Assembly (NCBI GenBank): GCA_002238415.1
Contig: MPMI01000002.1
Span: forward strand, 161,053-225,052
Direction of reading: 5' to 3'
DNA: 64,000 nucleotides
Source of the DNA: Desulfurellaceae bacterium bin18
Lineage (GTDB): Bacteria > Desulfobacterota > Binatia > Bin18
Below, piece by piece: positions 30,343 through 41,158 of this stretch. The notes beneath the pieces are model-generated. The model searched no databases and was not told the origin of the DNA. It was given only the letters and a program-made list of their open reading frames with translations. Every line of letters starts with the position of its first letter. Position 1 is the stretch's first letter. The translations under genes and the position numbers were made by a program.

Positions 30343-31242
30343 CTACGTCTCGCCAAAAATTACCTCGACCTTTTGTCGGGTAAATTCATTCCGGTAGGCC
30401 GCCGGGGGGGGGGGAAGCGGGCTGGCCTTTCTCACCGCCCGGATTGCCGATTCGTCGAAGACGGTGTCACCGGACCGTTCGGCAAGCTCCACCTCGACAA
30501 CCTCGCCGTTGGCCAGGATACCAAACCGCACCACCGCCGTGAGACCAGACTTGTGCTCAGCAACAATCCAGCTCTGCTTCACCCGCTGTTTCACCTGTTG
30601 CGTGTATAAAATAAAGGGAAGCCCCCGTAGCATATCACCGCCTCCGCCCCCCCCAGACACCGGGCCTGGAGGGGCCTCGGCCTGCAGCCGCTGCCGGACC
30701 CTGTCCAGGGCCGCCACGATCTGCTGCTCGCGGTCCTCGGCGTTCGCACCTTGCTCCTCGGGCTTTTTGGGCGGCGGCTTTTTGGCGTGCTCGGGTTTCT
30801 GGGCTGGAGGTTTTTTAGCCGGCGCCTTTTTTGGCGGCGGTTCTTTCTTCGCGGCTATTTTGACTGGCTCTTTCGGTTTGGCCACGGCTGGTTTTCTTTT
30901 TGGCTTCTTCGGTTCGACTTTTGGCGGCTGGGCTTTCGGTTTCTTGGCCTCGACCTTGGGCTTCTTCGGTTCGACTTTCGGCCCCTTCACTTCGACCTTT
31001 GGCGGCTGGGGCTTGGGGGCGGGCGGAGGCGAGAGGGCGGCCCCCAAGGCAGCCGGAGCAACCAAAGAGACGGTGTAGCTTTGGGGTGTCCGGGGTTTTG
31101 ACTGGGGAGGGTCGGCAGCAGAGACCAGAACCAGGAGCAGCCCAACGTGGAGCAGCCCGGAAAGCAGCACCATACGGCCGAGCCGTCTGTCCTGGGGTGG
31201 GGCATCGTGCGGGTCCAGATTTTTTTGATCTTTTTTTAGCAC
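30343..31242 (-). CDS. tolA: TolA/TonB-type energy transducer
   Basis: A 299-residue inner membrane protein in the TolA position between tolR and tolB. One membrane segment near residues 24-43, then a long Lys/Pro/Ala repeat region (KVEPKKPK, KVEAKKPK, KKPPAQKPEHAKKPPPKKP) that would span the periplasm, then a TonB-like C-terminal domain ending EFTRQKVEVIFGET. The GTG start is 3 nt after tolR. The gene has an 11-nt G run on the plus strand (30404-30414) coding the LPPPP part of the C-terminal domain, and two A7 runs at its start. Confidence 0.9.
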   Translation of the reverse strand: MLKKDQKNLDPHDAPPQDRRLGRMVLLSGLLHVGLLLVLVSAADPPQSKPRTPQSYTVSLVAPAALGAALSPPPAPKPQPPKVEVKGPKVEPKKPKVEAKKPKAQPPKVEPKKPKRKPAVAKPKEPVKIAAKKEPPPKKAPAKKPPAQKPEHAKKPPPKKPEEQGANAEDREQQIVAALDRVRQRLQAEAPPGPVSGGGGGGDMLRGLPFILYTQQVKQRVKQSWIVAEHKSGLTAVVRFGILANGEVVEVELAERSGDTVFDESAIRAVRKASPLPPPPAAYRNEFTRQKVEVIFGET

Positions 31243-31245
31243 AGC

Positions 31246-31683
31246 TCAGGATTTATTTTGTTCTGCGAAGCCACCTTCTGGAAGGGGCTCAGTCACCATG
31301 CCGAGCTTCGCTATCCCCGCGCTCCGTATGGCGGCCATGACCGCAACGACCTTGCCATACACAACGTCTTTATCCGCTCGGAGATAAACGGTCCGGTCTG
31401 CCCTCAGCTTCACAATTGCGGTCAGTTTTTCCCCCAAAGCGACAAGATCGAGCGGTGTATCGTTCAAGTGAATACGCCCCTCACCATCTATCGCCACAAC
31501 CAACTGCTCTTCTGTCTCAGAGACAAGAGGTCCAGCCTCCACAGCGGGCAACTCGACGTTGACGCCTTGCTGCAAGATGGGCGCAGTCACCATAAAAATG
31601 ACCAGCAGGACCAACATGACGTCAACAAAAGGGGTCACATTAATCTGTGAAATACTCCCTTCATCGTACTGATCAAAGGCCAT
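31246..31683 (-). CDS. tolR: Tol-Pal / ExbD-family proton channel protein
   Basis: A 145-residue protein with a short cytoplasmic N-terminus, one membrane helix with the proton-path aspartate (NVTPFVDVMLVLLVIFMV), and a periplasmic domain. With TolQ it turns proton flow into TolA movement. ATG with AAGGGG upstream, 18 nt after tolQ. Confidence 0.95.
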   Translation of the reverse strand: MAFDQYDEGSISQINVTPFVDVMLVLLVIFMVTAPILQQGVNVELPAVEAGPLVSETEEQLVVAIDGEGRIHLNDTPLDLVALGEKLTAIVKLRADRTVYLRADKDVVYGKVVAVMAAIRSAGIAKLGMVTEPLPEGGFAEQNKS

Positions 31684-31701
31684 AGTCTGCCATCCCCTTA
31701 T

Positions 31702-33685
<1,984 letters not shown>

Positions 33686-33693
33686 ATAATTCC

Positions 33694-34455
33694 ATGTCCA
33701 CGCGGCTGCCCCTTATTGCTGGCAACTGGAAAATGCATAAGACGCCAGCCGAGACAGCTGAGCTGCTCTCAGCCCTAGTCGCGCAGCTGCCCGAGACGCT
33801 CTCAGATCGAGAAGTTGTGGTCGCTCCCCCCTTTACCGCCTTGGAGATCGCGGCTCGAACGCTGCGCGGCAGCCCGGTCCGTCTCTCCGCCCAGAACCTC
33901 CACGCAGAGACGCACGGCGCGTTCACCGGCGAGGTCTCCGGGCCAATGCTGAAGGCGATTGGCTGTCAGTACGTTATTATCGGGCATTCGGAACGCCGCC
34001 AGTATTATGGAGAAACCGACGAACAGGTCGCTCAAAAAATCAGAGCCGCCCAGCGGGATAACTTGACGCCCATCGTGTGCGTGGGAGAAACCTTAGCCGA
34101 GCGCGAACGCGGCGATACGCTGACGGTGATCTCACGCCAGATTCGGGCCGGTCTTGCGGGTCAGACCGCCCAGGCTGTTGCCACCCTCGTCTTGGCCTAT
34201 GAGCCAATCTGGGCCATTGGGACGGGTCAGACCGCTTCGCCGGAACAGGCGCAGGAGGTGCATGCGGCCATTCGGCAGACGCTCGTCGAACTCGCTGGCC
34301 AGTCCAGTGCCGCTGCGGTCCGTATTGTATATGGCGGCAGCGTCAAGCCGGACAACGTCGATGGACTGCTGGCCCAGCCCGACATTGATGGCGCGTTGGT
34401 CGGTGGAGCCAGCTTGCAGGTTGACTCGTTTGCCCGTATCGTTCGCTTTGAGTAG
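33694..34455 (+). CDS. tpiA: triosephosphate isomerase
   Basis: A 253-residue TIM barrel converting dihydroxyacetone phosphate and glyceraldehyde-3-phosphate. The catalytic lysine is K13 in GNWKMHKT, histidine H98 in GHSERR, and glutamate E170 in AYEPIWAIGTG. Start chosen as the ATG 8 nt after gap; no strong ribosome site, so coupling with gap is likely. Confidence 0.97.
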   Translation: MSTRLPLIAGNWKMHKTPAETAELLSALVAQLPETLSDREVVVAPPFTALEIAARTLRGSPVRLSAQNLHAETHGAFTGEVSGPMLKAIGCQYVIIGHSERRQYYGETDEQVAQKIRAAQRDNLTPIVCVGETLAERERGDTLTVISRQIRAGLAGQTAQAVATLVLAYEPIWAIGTGQTASPEQAQEVHAAIRQTLVELAGQSSAAAVRIVYGGSVKPDNVDGLLAQPDIDGALVGGASLQVDSFARIVRFE

Positions 34456-34466
34456 GATATGCTTCC

Positions 34467-34952
34467 ATGATGTATACAGCCTTGATTGGCCTGCATGTTT
34501 TCGCCTGTATTTTTCTGATTACGGTCGTACTTTTGCAAACCGGCAAGGGTGCTGACATGGGAGCCGTGTTCGGCGGCGGATCGAGTGAAACCGTCTTTGG
34601 CAGTTCCGGGGCAGGCAATTTTCTGACAAGGCTGACAACCGGCATCGCCATCCTCTTTATGTTGACCTCGCTGGTCATGACCTATGGGCTCGCACGTCAG
34701 ACATCACAAAGTTTGTTCGACGATGTCCCTGCCCCGACTGTTCCCCAAGAGGCAACGGACGAGATTCCCCCGGCTAACATAGAAGAAGGCCAAGTCTCAG
34801 ACGCCCAATCTGCCGCCCCTCCGCTGACTGAGACCGAAGCGGGAGCGGACACGGCGCTAGAAGCGGAAGCCACTTCAGAATCGGCAGCACCGGTGGCGTC
34901 CGAAAGCGAAGAGCCTCAGGCCGAAGCGCCGGCGGCAACGCAGAGTAACTAG
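34467..34952 (+). CDS. secG: preprotein translocase subunit SecG
   Basis: A 161-residue accessory subunit of the SecYEG channel. Two membrane helices (about residues 5-23 and 52-73) flank the signature QTGKGADMGAVFGGGSSETVFG. A long Glu/Ala/Pro/Ser-rich tail of about 80 residues exceeds the usual 75-110 residue length. It is 11 nt after tpiA, a common arrangement. Confidence 0.93.
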   Translation: MMYTALIGLHVFACIFLITVVLLQTGKGADMGAVFGGGSSETVFGSSGAGNFLTRLTTGIAILFMLTSLVMTYGLARQTSQSLFDDVPAPTVPQEATDEIPPANIEEGQVSDAQSAAPPLTETEAGADTALEAEATSESAAPVASESEEPQAEAPAATQSN

Positions 34953-35093
34953 TTCTTGAGCGCGGGGGGTTGGACTCGCGGGCTGCGTGCACTGCACGGG
35001 GTCTCAGGCAAGTGCGAGTTGGCCCACGCCGTCCGACACTTATTCGATTCCGTCTGACATGATCTTGCAGCAGTAGACGCACAGGAGCAACGC

Positions 35094-36500
35094 ATGTCAC
35101 AGACTCACGCGGTCGTCATCGGTGGCAGCATGGCCGGCTTATGCACCGCGCGCATACTCAGCACGCATTTCAACAGGGTCACCGTCCTGGACCGGGACAC
35201 CTGTCCCGACGGCGTACGTGAACGTGCCGGGGTTCCGCAGAGCCGCCACGTCCATGCTTTGCTCGTACGAGGGCGACAAGAACTCAACCGTCTCTTTCCA
35301 GGCTTTGACAGCCTGATGCTTGAGCGCGGGGCGCATGAGATTGACTTTGGGAATGACTTTGCCACACTCCGGAACTGGGGCTGGGAACGCCGTCGCCCCA
35401 CCGGCATGATGACCCTGTTCGCCAGTCGCAACCTCATCGAATCAACCGTCCGCGAGTTGTTCCGTAAGCTGCCTAATGTCGAGGTACTCGAGCAAACGAG
35501 TGCGACCGGCCTGGGCATGGCTCCTACCGGCCCTCCGCGCATTAATACCGTGCAACTCATACCGCGCGACGCAGAGGGACCTACCTCAATTCAGGCTGAC
35601 CTAGTCGTTGACGCCAGTGGACGGACGTCAAAAGCGCCCGACTGGCTCCAAGCGCTTGGTATTACGCCTCCACACGAAACGATTGTAAATGCTCACACGG
35701 GGTATAGTTCGCGTTGGTATCAAGCACCGGACCAACTCCCCAAGGACTGGTGGTGGAAGGGCGTTTGGCTTGACCTCAAACTGCCGGAACACCCCCTGGC
35801 CGGCGTGCTCTTCCCGGTCGAACGCAACCGTTGGATTGTCACCCTGGCAGGAGTCTCCAAACACTATCCGCCCAAGGACGATGAAGAATTTACGGCAGCG
35901 CTCTCACAGTTGCGCTCTCCGGTCGTGGCCGACGCAGTACGTCTGGCCGAGCCTATCTCTTCGGTCTATGCCTACCGGAAAATGGAGAATCGATTTCGCC
36001 GGTATGAAAAATGGAGGGCCGGCGTGAGCGGCTTTATTGCTGTGGGAGACTCCACGTGCGCGTTTAATCCCGTATATGGACAAGGCATGACAACCGGAAC
36101 CCTCTCGGCCGGTGCGCTGGACGAGTGCCTCAAAAAATACGGCCCGACGCATCCGGACCTATCGCGGCATTTCTTCAAGGCCCAGGCTCGGGTCCAGGCC
36201 GCCCCGTGGGGTCTCGCAACCGGGGCCGACTTCAGTTTGCCGACAACGGAAGGCGAGCGTCCAAAAGGCGCACGGATTGTTGGCCCCTATATGAATGCCC
36301 TCTTCATGGCAGCGATCGAAGACATGACCCTCCGGCGTTACGTCGGTGAGGTCCTGCAGATGCTCAAGCCCCCCTCCAGCTTCTTTACCCCGGCAGTCAT
36401 GGGGCGTGTTGCCAAGGGCACACTCCGTCGGTGGTGGCAACATCAATCCGAGCAGCCCGCTCCTCCTGCCATGCCACCAACGCCAATGCCTGTGGTCTAG
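35094..36500 (+). CDS. FAD-dependent monooxygenase/epoxidase-like protein
   Basis: A 468-residue flavoprotein of the p-hydroxybenzoate hydroxylase fold. AVVIGGSMAGLCTARIL binds the ADP part of FAD (residues 6-22), DLVVDASGRTSKAP is the central DG-like motif, and GDSTCAFNPVYGQGMTTG the C-terminal FAD motif. The GVPQSRHVHALLVRG segment and this last motif resemble flavin epoxidases of polyether biosynthesis (MonCI/LasC type) more than aromatic hydroxylases; the substrate is unknown. The tail is Pro-rich. AGGAG lies 6 nt before the ATG. Not in an obvious operon. Confidence 0.82.
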   Translation: MSQTHAVVIGGSMAGLCTARILSTHFNRVTVLDRDTCPDGVRERAGVPQSRHVHALLVRGRQELNRLFPGFDSLMLERGAHEIDFGNDFATLRNWGWERRRPTGMMTLFASRNLIESTVRELFRKLPNVEVLEQTSATGLGMAPTGPPRINTVQLIPRDAEGPTSIQADLVVDASGRTSKAPDWLQALGITPPHETIVNAHTGYSSRWYQAPDQLPKDWWWKGVWLDLKLPEHPLAGVLFPVERNRWIVTLAGVSKHYPPKDDEEFTAALSQLRSPVVADAVRLAEPISSVYAYRKMENRFRRYEKWRAGVSGFIAVGDSTCAFNPVYGQGMTTGTLSAGALDECLKKYGPTHPDLSRHFFKAQARVQAAPWGLATGADFSLPTTEGERPKGARIVGPYMNALFMAAIEDMTLRRYVGEVLQMLKPPSSFFTPAVMGRVAKGTLRRWWQHQSEQPAPPAMPPTPMPVV

Positions 36501-36600
36501 GGAGATAACAGCGCACCCCTTGCCCCCCTAGACCAGCCAGGAAGAGCGCGGTATTATCCCCCGTCCACATTCATCTTTATGGTGAAAGTGCCCTATTTTC

Positions 36601-36684
36601 GCGAGGATGGCGGAACTGGTAGACGCGCTAGTTTGAGGGACTAGTGGGCTAACACCCGTGGGGGTTCAAGTCCCCCTCCTCGCA
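36601..36684 (+). tRNA. tRNA-Leu, anticodon GAG
   Basis: An 84-nt class II tRNA. Acceptor arms GCGAGGA / TCCTCGC pair fully with discriminator A. The anticodon stem CTAGT / ACTAG encloses TTGAGGG, so the anticodon is GAG (reads CUC and CUU). A short variable arm (GGGCTAACACCC) and a T arm with GTTCAAG are present. No CCA is encoded. Confidence 0.95.
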
Positions 36685-36774
36685 GTCAGAACTCCCTGTC
36701 TGTTCTTTTATCTACACGCTTCCTGCTCCCGTATTCCTTGACTCCCTTCCGGGGGTGTGAAACACAGGGGGGCC

Positions 36775-39381
36775 ATGTCGAACGTCGCGTCGCATCACCA
36801 AATTGACCCAAAACAGAATCCAGACCGTCTTCTTTTCACCCTCGAAAACGGCCTTCGTGTCGCTATTCAAGAAGACCATTTTGCGCCCGTCGTGGCCATC
36901 CAGATATGGGTCAAGGCTGGCAGTGCGGATGAAACTCCCGATGTTGCCGGTGCAGCCCATGTCCATGAGCATATGCTCTTTAAGGGCACCCAGCGTCGGC
37001 CAGTTGGAGCCATCGCCACGGAAATCGAATCATCCGGCGGCAGCATCAACGCGTTTACTACTGCGGATCATACTGTCTATCACATCGTCTTGGCCTCCCG
37101 ACATTTTTCAGACGGTCTCGATATTTTGACCGACGCCCTCCAAAACTCGACTTTTGACCCACACGAACTGGACAAAGAACTCCAGGTCGTGATGGAAGAA
37201 TGGAAACGCGGCGAGGATTCACCCACCACCCGAGCGGCAACCGAACTGTTCGAGGTTGCCTATACACAGCACCCATACGGTCGTCCGATTATTGGCTATC
37301 GCGCAACCATTGAGGCGTTGAATCGTGAGCGTGTCGTACACTTCTACCAACGCTGGTACCACCCCAATAATATGACGGTGGTGATCGTTGGGGATATTGA
37401 CCGCGAACAAGCTCGACAAGAAGTCCAGCGGCTGTTTGACCAAGCCTCCTCCGTGCAACTTCCCGTCCGTCCTCGTCCGCCCGAACCGGCCCAGACCGAA
37501 CTGCGCCTGTCCAGCGTGGAGATGGACGTCGAGGAGTTCTACCTCTATTTAGGCTTTCCCCTTCCCCCGGCTGAACATGAAGATATTTTCGCTCTTGATC
37601 TCCTCAGCTTTATCGTGGGCGGCGGAGAAAGCTCGCCCCTGGTACAAAAACTCCAGGCCGAACAGGAACTGGTCAACTGGATTACGGCCAGCGCCTATAC
37701 ACCGGCCGATTCGGGCCTATTCATCCTGGCGGCGGCCCTGGAACAAGAGAAGGTTCGGCCAGCGCTCGAACAGAGCCTCTTCCTGCTTTTCCAGTACAAG
37801 CACACACTTGTAACCCAGGTAGAACTCGACCGGGCTCGCACAAATTTAGCCAGTGATTTTGTTTACCGACGGGAAACCGTCCAAGGCCAGGCCCGCCAAC
37901 TGGGATATTTTCTCACGGTCTTCTCTGACCCTGACTATGAGCAACGCTACCTCAAGGGCTTGGCTGCTGTGACGCCCCAGGACATTCAGCGCGTCGCGCG
38001 TCAGTATCTCTCGGCAGCACGGCTTAATGCCGTCCTCCTGGGCAAGACGCAGGCCTCCAGTACCCCGACCGCCGAGGACATCACCCAATTATGCCACCGC
38101 CTCGACCAGCCAGTCAGCGCGGCCGGCGCCCCAGCGAGAACGAACGGGGCGAACGGCAGCCCGGTGACAGCCATTCGCCTCGATAATGGCGTCCGTCTGC
38201 TGGTGAAGGAGCACCACAGCGTCCCGGTCATGGCGGTGCAGGCGGCAACGCTCGGTGGCCTCTTGTTTGAAAGCGCACACAACGTTGGTATCAGTAATTT
38301 TATTGCCGGTATGCTGACACGCGGCAGCCAACAGTTCTCACGCCTTAGTCTGGCGGAAGCGGTTGAATCGCTGGCTGGCGGCTTAAACGGCTTTTCCGGA
38401 CGGAATAGTTTAGGCTTATCCGGCTCGTTTCTCACGACCCATGTCGATGAGGGCATTGATATTTTCCTTGAGACCCTACTCCACCCGACTTTTCCAGCCG
38501 ATGAGGTGGAAAAACGGCGACGTGAGATATTGCTGGCCCTCAAGAATCGTGAGGATGATCTCGCCCAGGTTGCGTTTGATTTGTTTTACCAGACCTTGTA
38601 CGAGACGCATCCCTATCGACTGCTTACCCTCGGCAGCGAAGCCAGCATTGGCTCCATGACGCAAGAACAAGTGGCCGCTTACTACCGAACCCTCCTCGAC
38701 CCGGAACGCTTGGTACTGAGTGTTGTTGGTGACGTTGAGACGACCCAGATGGTTGACCGACTGAGTGCCGGCTTATCAACCTTGCCCGCAGTCACGCCAC
38801 CCTCCGCCCCAGCGCCAGAGGCCCGCCCAAGCGATGTTCGGACCGCCACCAAAAGTGCGAAGAAACAACAAGCCCACGTGGTCCTGGGCTTTCAAGGCGT
38901 CACCCTTGACAATCCGGATCGGTATGCGCTGAAAGTCCTTGATACCATCCTGTCCCGCCAAGGAGGACGGCTGTTCTACGAGGTGCGTGAACTGCGCGCC
39001 CTGGCCTATTCTGTGACCGCGTTCCATGTTGAAGGACTCGCCCCAGGGGTGTTTGGGGTGTACTTGGGCACAGACCCAGGCAGCGTGGACGAAGCGGTGA
39101 GCGCTACACAAACGGAGCTGGAACGCCTCCGCCAGGAAAAAGTCACGTCTGATGAGCTTGGGCGGGCCAAGAAATATATGACCGGCAGCTATGAGATCTC
39201 ACTCCAATCCAATGCCGCGCAATCCGAAGAATTGGCCTTCAACGAACTGTACGGCCTTGGTCATACACATGGCCGTCTCTATCTCGATCATATCCAGCAG
39301 GTGACGCAGGCAGATGTGCAGCGCGTTGCCAATACCTATCTCAATCCAGCCGAGCAGACTCTGGTTATTGTTGGCCGATGA
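36775..39381 (+). CDS. fused two-domain M16 zinc peptidase
   Basis: An 868-residue pitrilysin-family protein made of two full M16 halves in one chain. The first half has the inverted zinc motif HxxEH (H62, E65, H66 in HVHEHMLFKGT) and a downstream MEEWKRGED glutamate. The second half (from about residue 460, VTAIRLDNGVRLLVKEHHSV) has NVGISNFIAG where the zinc motif would be, so it is catalytically dead. Bacteria often have these as two neighbouring genes. No signal peptide is visible. ATG chosen because of the GGGGGG run 3 nt before; it follows tRNA-Leu and precedes prmA. Confidence 0.9.
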   Translation: MSNVASHHQIDPKQNPDRLLFTLENGLRVAIQEDHFAPVVAIQIWVKAGSADETPDVAGAAHVHEHMLFKGTQRRPVGAIATEIESSGGSINAFTTADHTVYHIVLASRHFSDGLDILTDALQNSTFDPHELDKELQVVMEEWKRGEDSPTTRAATELFEVAYTQHPYGRPIIGYRATIEALNRERVVHFYQRWYHPNNMTVVIVGDIDREQARQEVQRLFDQASSVQLPVRPRPPEPAQTELRLSSVEMDVEEFYLYLGFPLPPAEHEDIFALDLLSFIVGGGESSPLVQKLQAEQELVNWITASAYTPADSGLFILAAALEQEKVRPALEQSLFLLFQYKHTLVTQVELDRARTNLASDFVYRRETVQGQARQLGYFLTVFSDPDYEQRYLKGLAAVTPQDIQRVARQYLSAARLNAVLLGKTQASSTPTAEDITQLCHRLDQPVSAAGAPARTNGANGSPVTAIRLDNGVRLLVKEHHSVPVMAVQAATLGGLLFESAHNVGISNFIAGMLTRGSQQFSRLSLAEAVESLAGGLNGFSGRNSLGLSGSFLTTHVDEGIDIFLETLLHPTFPADEVEKRRREILLALKNREDDLAQVAFDLFYQTLYETHPYRLLTLGSEASIGSMTQEQVAAYYRTLLDPERLVLSVVGDVETTQMVDRLSAGLSTLPAVTPPSAPAPEARPSDVRTATKSAKKQQAHVVLGFQGVTLDNPDRYALKVLDTILSRQGGRLFYEVRELRALAYSVTAFHVEGLAPGVFGVYLGTDPGSVDEAVSATQTELERLRQEKVTSDELGRAKKYMTGSYEISLQSNAAQSEELAFNELYGLGHTHGRLYLDHIQQVTQADVQRVANTYLNPAEQTLVIVGR

Positions 39382-39393
39382 GTTCGGTAGGTT

Positions 39394-40299
39394 ATGGTTG
39401 CGGAGCAATGGCTGCGGATTGCGGTGTCCGTCCCCACTGAGGCGGTCGAGGCCGTCTCATATTTCCTGGTTGAACTCGGCTCAATCGGTATTGCTGAGGG
39501 AGAATGGAGACCGGATACGCCACCGCCAGCCTGGACGCTCGTCCAAGGCTTTTTTCCCGTAGACCGGGACGGTGCGGCACTGTTGGCAAGCCTCACGACA
39601 CATCTCCGAAGTATCGCTACTGAGTATCCCGCCCTGGCCACCTGTGTTCCTGAGTGTGCAGTCATCGCTAGTGATACCTGGCAAGAGCGCTGGAAAACCC
39701 ACTTCCCCCCCCTCCCGGTTGGACAACGCTTGCTTATTCTTCCGCCCTGGGAAGTACGACCCGTGCAATCGCAACGAGCGGTGATTGGGATTAATCCCAG
39801 CATGGCATTCGGTACAGGGCATCACGCCACTACGCACACCTGTCTGGAAGCACTCGAAGCGTTGTGCGACACGTATGGCCCTCCGGCGCGAGCCCTGGAT
39901 CTGGGCACCGGGTCCGGGGTGCTGTCTATTGCCTTAGCCAAGCTGGGAGTCCCCTCAGTTTGGGCAACGGATATCGATCCTACCGCGCTCGAAGAAGCGC
40001 GGAAGAACGCAAGGGTGAACGGTGTCGATACAGCCATCCATATCAGCGCTGCCAGCCTCAGCGAACTACCTGCACCTTTTCAGTTGGTCGTGGCTAATCT
40101 TTTTGCCTCAACGCTGATTACATTATGTCCGGCAATCACTCAAATACTGACACGTTCCGGCCATGCCATCCTATCCGGTATCCAGAGCGACCAGGCCGAG
40201 ATCGTGCTTGAGACATTCAGTGCGCCAGACTGGACTCTGGTTGAACACCGTCCCAAAGACGACTGGACAACCCTGGTCTTACGTCGGGCCTCAGACTGA
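39394..40299 (+). CDS. prmA: ribosomal protein L11 methyltransferase
   Basis: A 301-residue SAM-dependent methyltransferase. MAFGTGHHATTHTCLEAL and LDLGTGSGVLSIALAKLG (SAM loop) are PrmA signatures; the N-terminal ferredoxin-like domain recognises L11. VVANLFASTLITL contains the NxxA-like motif IV. It begins 13 nt after the M16 gene and ends 6 nt before rsmE, so the two rRNA/ribosome-modifying genes are one unit. Confidence 0.94.
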   Translation: MVAEQWLRIAVSVPTEAVEAVSYFLVELGSIGIAEGEWRPDTPPPAWTLVQGFFPVDRDGAALLASLTTHLRSIATEYPALATCVPECAVIASDTWQERWKTHFPPLPVGQRLLILPPWEVRPVQSQRAVIGINPSMAFGTGHHATTHTCLEALEALCDTYGPPARALDLGTGSGVLSIALAKLGVPSVWATDIDPTALEEARKNARVNGVDTAIHISAASLSELPAPFQLVVANLFASTLITLCPAITQILTRSGHAILSGIQSDQAEIVLETFSAPDWTLVEHRPKDDWTTLVLRRASD

Positions 40300-40305
40300 C
40301 CGGAC

Positions 40306-41055
40306 ATGCGACGTTTCTTCATCTCATCCCAGGCCATCACGCAAGACCGAGCCCAGCTCAGCGGGGCGGAGTTCCATCATCTGCGGCACGTCCTGCGGCT
40401 CGACCGCGGCGTACGCGTCATCCTGTACGATGAAAGCGGTGCGACCTACCACGGAGAGATTCTGCATATCGCGCCAACGTATGCTGAGGTCGGCATTACG
40501 CAACACGCTCCTGCCGAGACACGCGCCTTTCACCTCACACTGGCTCAGAGCATGCTCAAAGGGCGCAAAATGGACCTCGTGATTGAAAAAGCCACCGAGC
40601 TTGGCGTCCACACCATTGTGCCCTTTGTCTCGGCCTTTACGGTTGCCCGTATTCCTGACGGCAAACGAGCCGAACGCGTCGCGCGCTGGCAGCACCTCGC
40701 CCGTGCCGCGACCAAACAATCGGGCGGCCTGCCGCCGGAGATTCGCCCGCCGCAACTTTTTCCGGCTCTCTTCCACTCCATCCCTCAGAACTCGGGAAAA
40801 ATTATTTTCTCGGAACGAGAGTGTGCGTTACATCTCAGGGACTTTGCACGAGACTCCGCCCAATTCGATGCCCTCCATATTCTGGTCGGTCCGGAGGGCG
40901 GCTTTGCCCCTGAAGAAATCGAGCAGGCCCAGGCCGCCGGATTTGTGTCAGTCAGTTTGGGCGCTTCGGTCCTACGGGCAGAGACGGCGAGCATAACCGC
41001 TATCGCCCTGTGTCAGTTTCTGTGGCGAGACCCCCAATTCCCCCCCTTGTCTTAA
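40306..41055 (+). CDS. rsmE: 16S rRNA m3U1498 methyltransferase
   Basis: A 249-residue SPOUT-class knotted methyltransferase. N-terminal PUA-like domain (EFHHLRHVLRLDRG) and C-terminal knot with LVGPEGGFAPEEIEQA and LGASVLRAETASITAIAL. It methylates U1498 in the decoding region. It is 6 nt after prmA, a frequent pair. Confidence 0.95.
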   Translation: MRRFFISSQAITQDRAQLSGAEFHHLRHVLRLDRGVRVILYDESGATYHGEILHIAPTYAEVGITQHAPAETRAFHLTLAQSMLKGRKMDLVIEKATELGVHTIVPFVSAFTVARIPDGKRAERVARWQHLARAATKQSGGLPPEIRPPQLFPALFHSIPQNSGKIIFSERECALHLRDFARDSAQFDALHILVGPEGGFAPEEIEQAQAAGFVSVSLGASVLRAETASITAIALCQFLWRDPQFPPLS

Positions 41056-41158
41056 GCCCGACGACTGCCTAGCATGCCGCACCTGTGGGCAGAGGAAATC
41101 CTTCTCCATTCTTCGGTCCGACGGGAGCGCGCAGGCGCGTAGGCTAAGAGGAGACAGC

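Noticed and set aside
30760..31040. Lys/Pro/Ala repeat region considered as a DNA repeat or CRISPR-like array
   Set aside because: The repeats are imperfect, in frame and encode the periplasmic linker of TolA; spacing is irregular.
31220..31237. Two A7 runs at the start of tolA as a programmed frameshift site
   Set aside because: The single frame gives a full TolA-like protein; no alternative product or stimulatory structure is evident.
36757..36774. GTG start six codons before the M16 gene start
   Set aside because: The ATG at 36775 has a G6 run directly upstream; the extra residues add nothing conserved.
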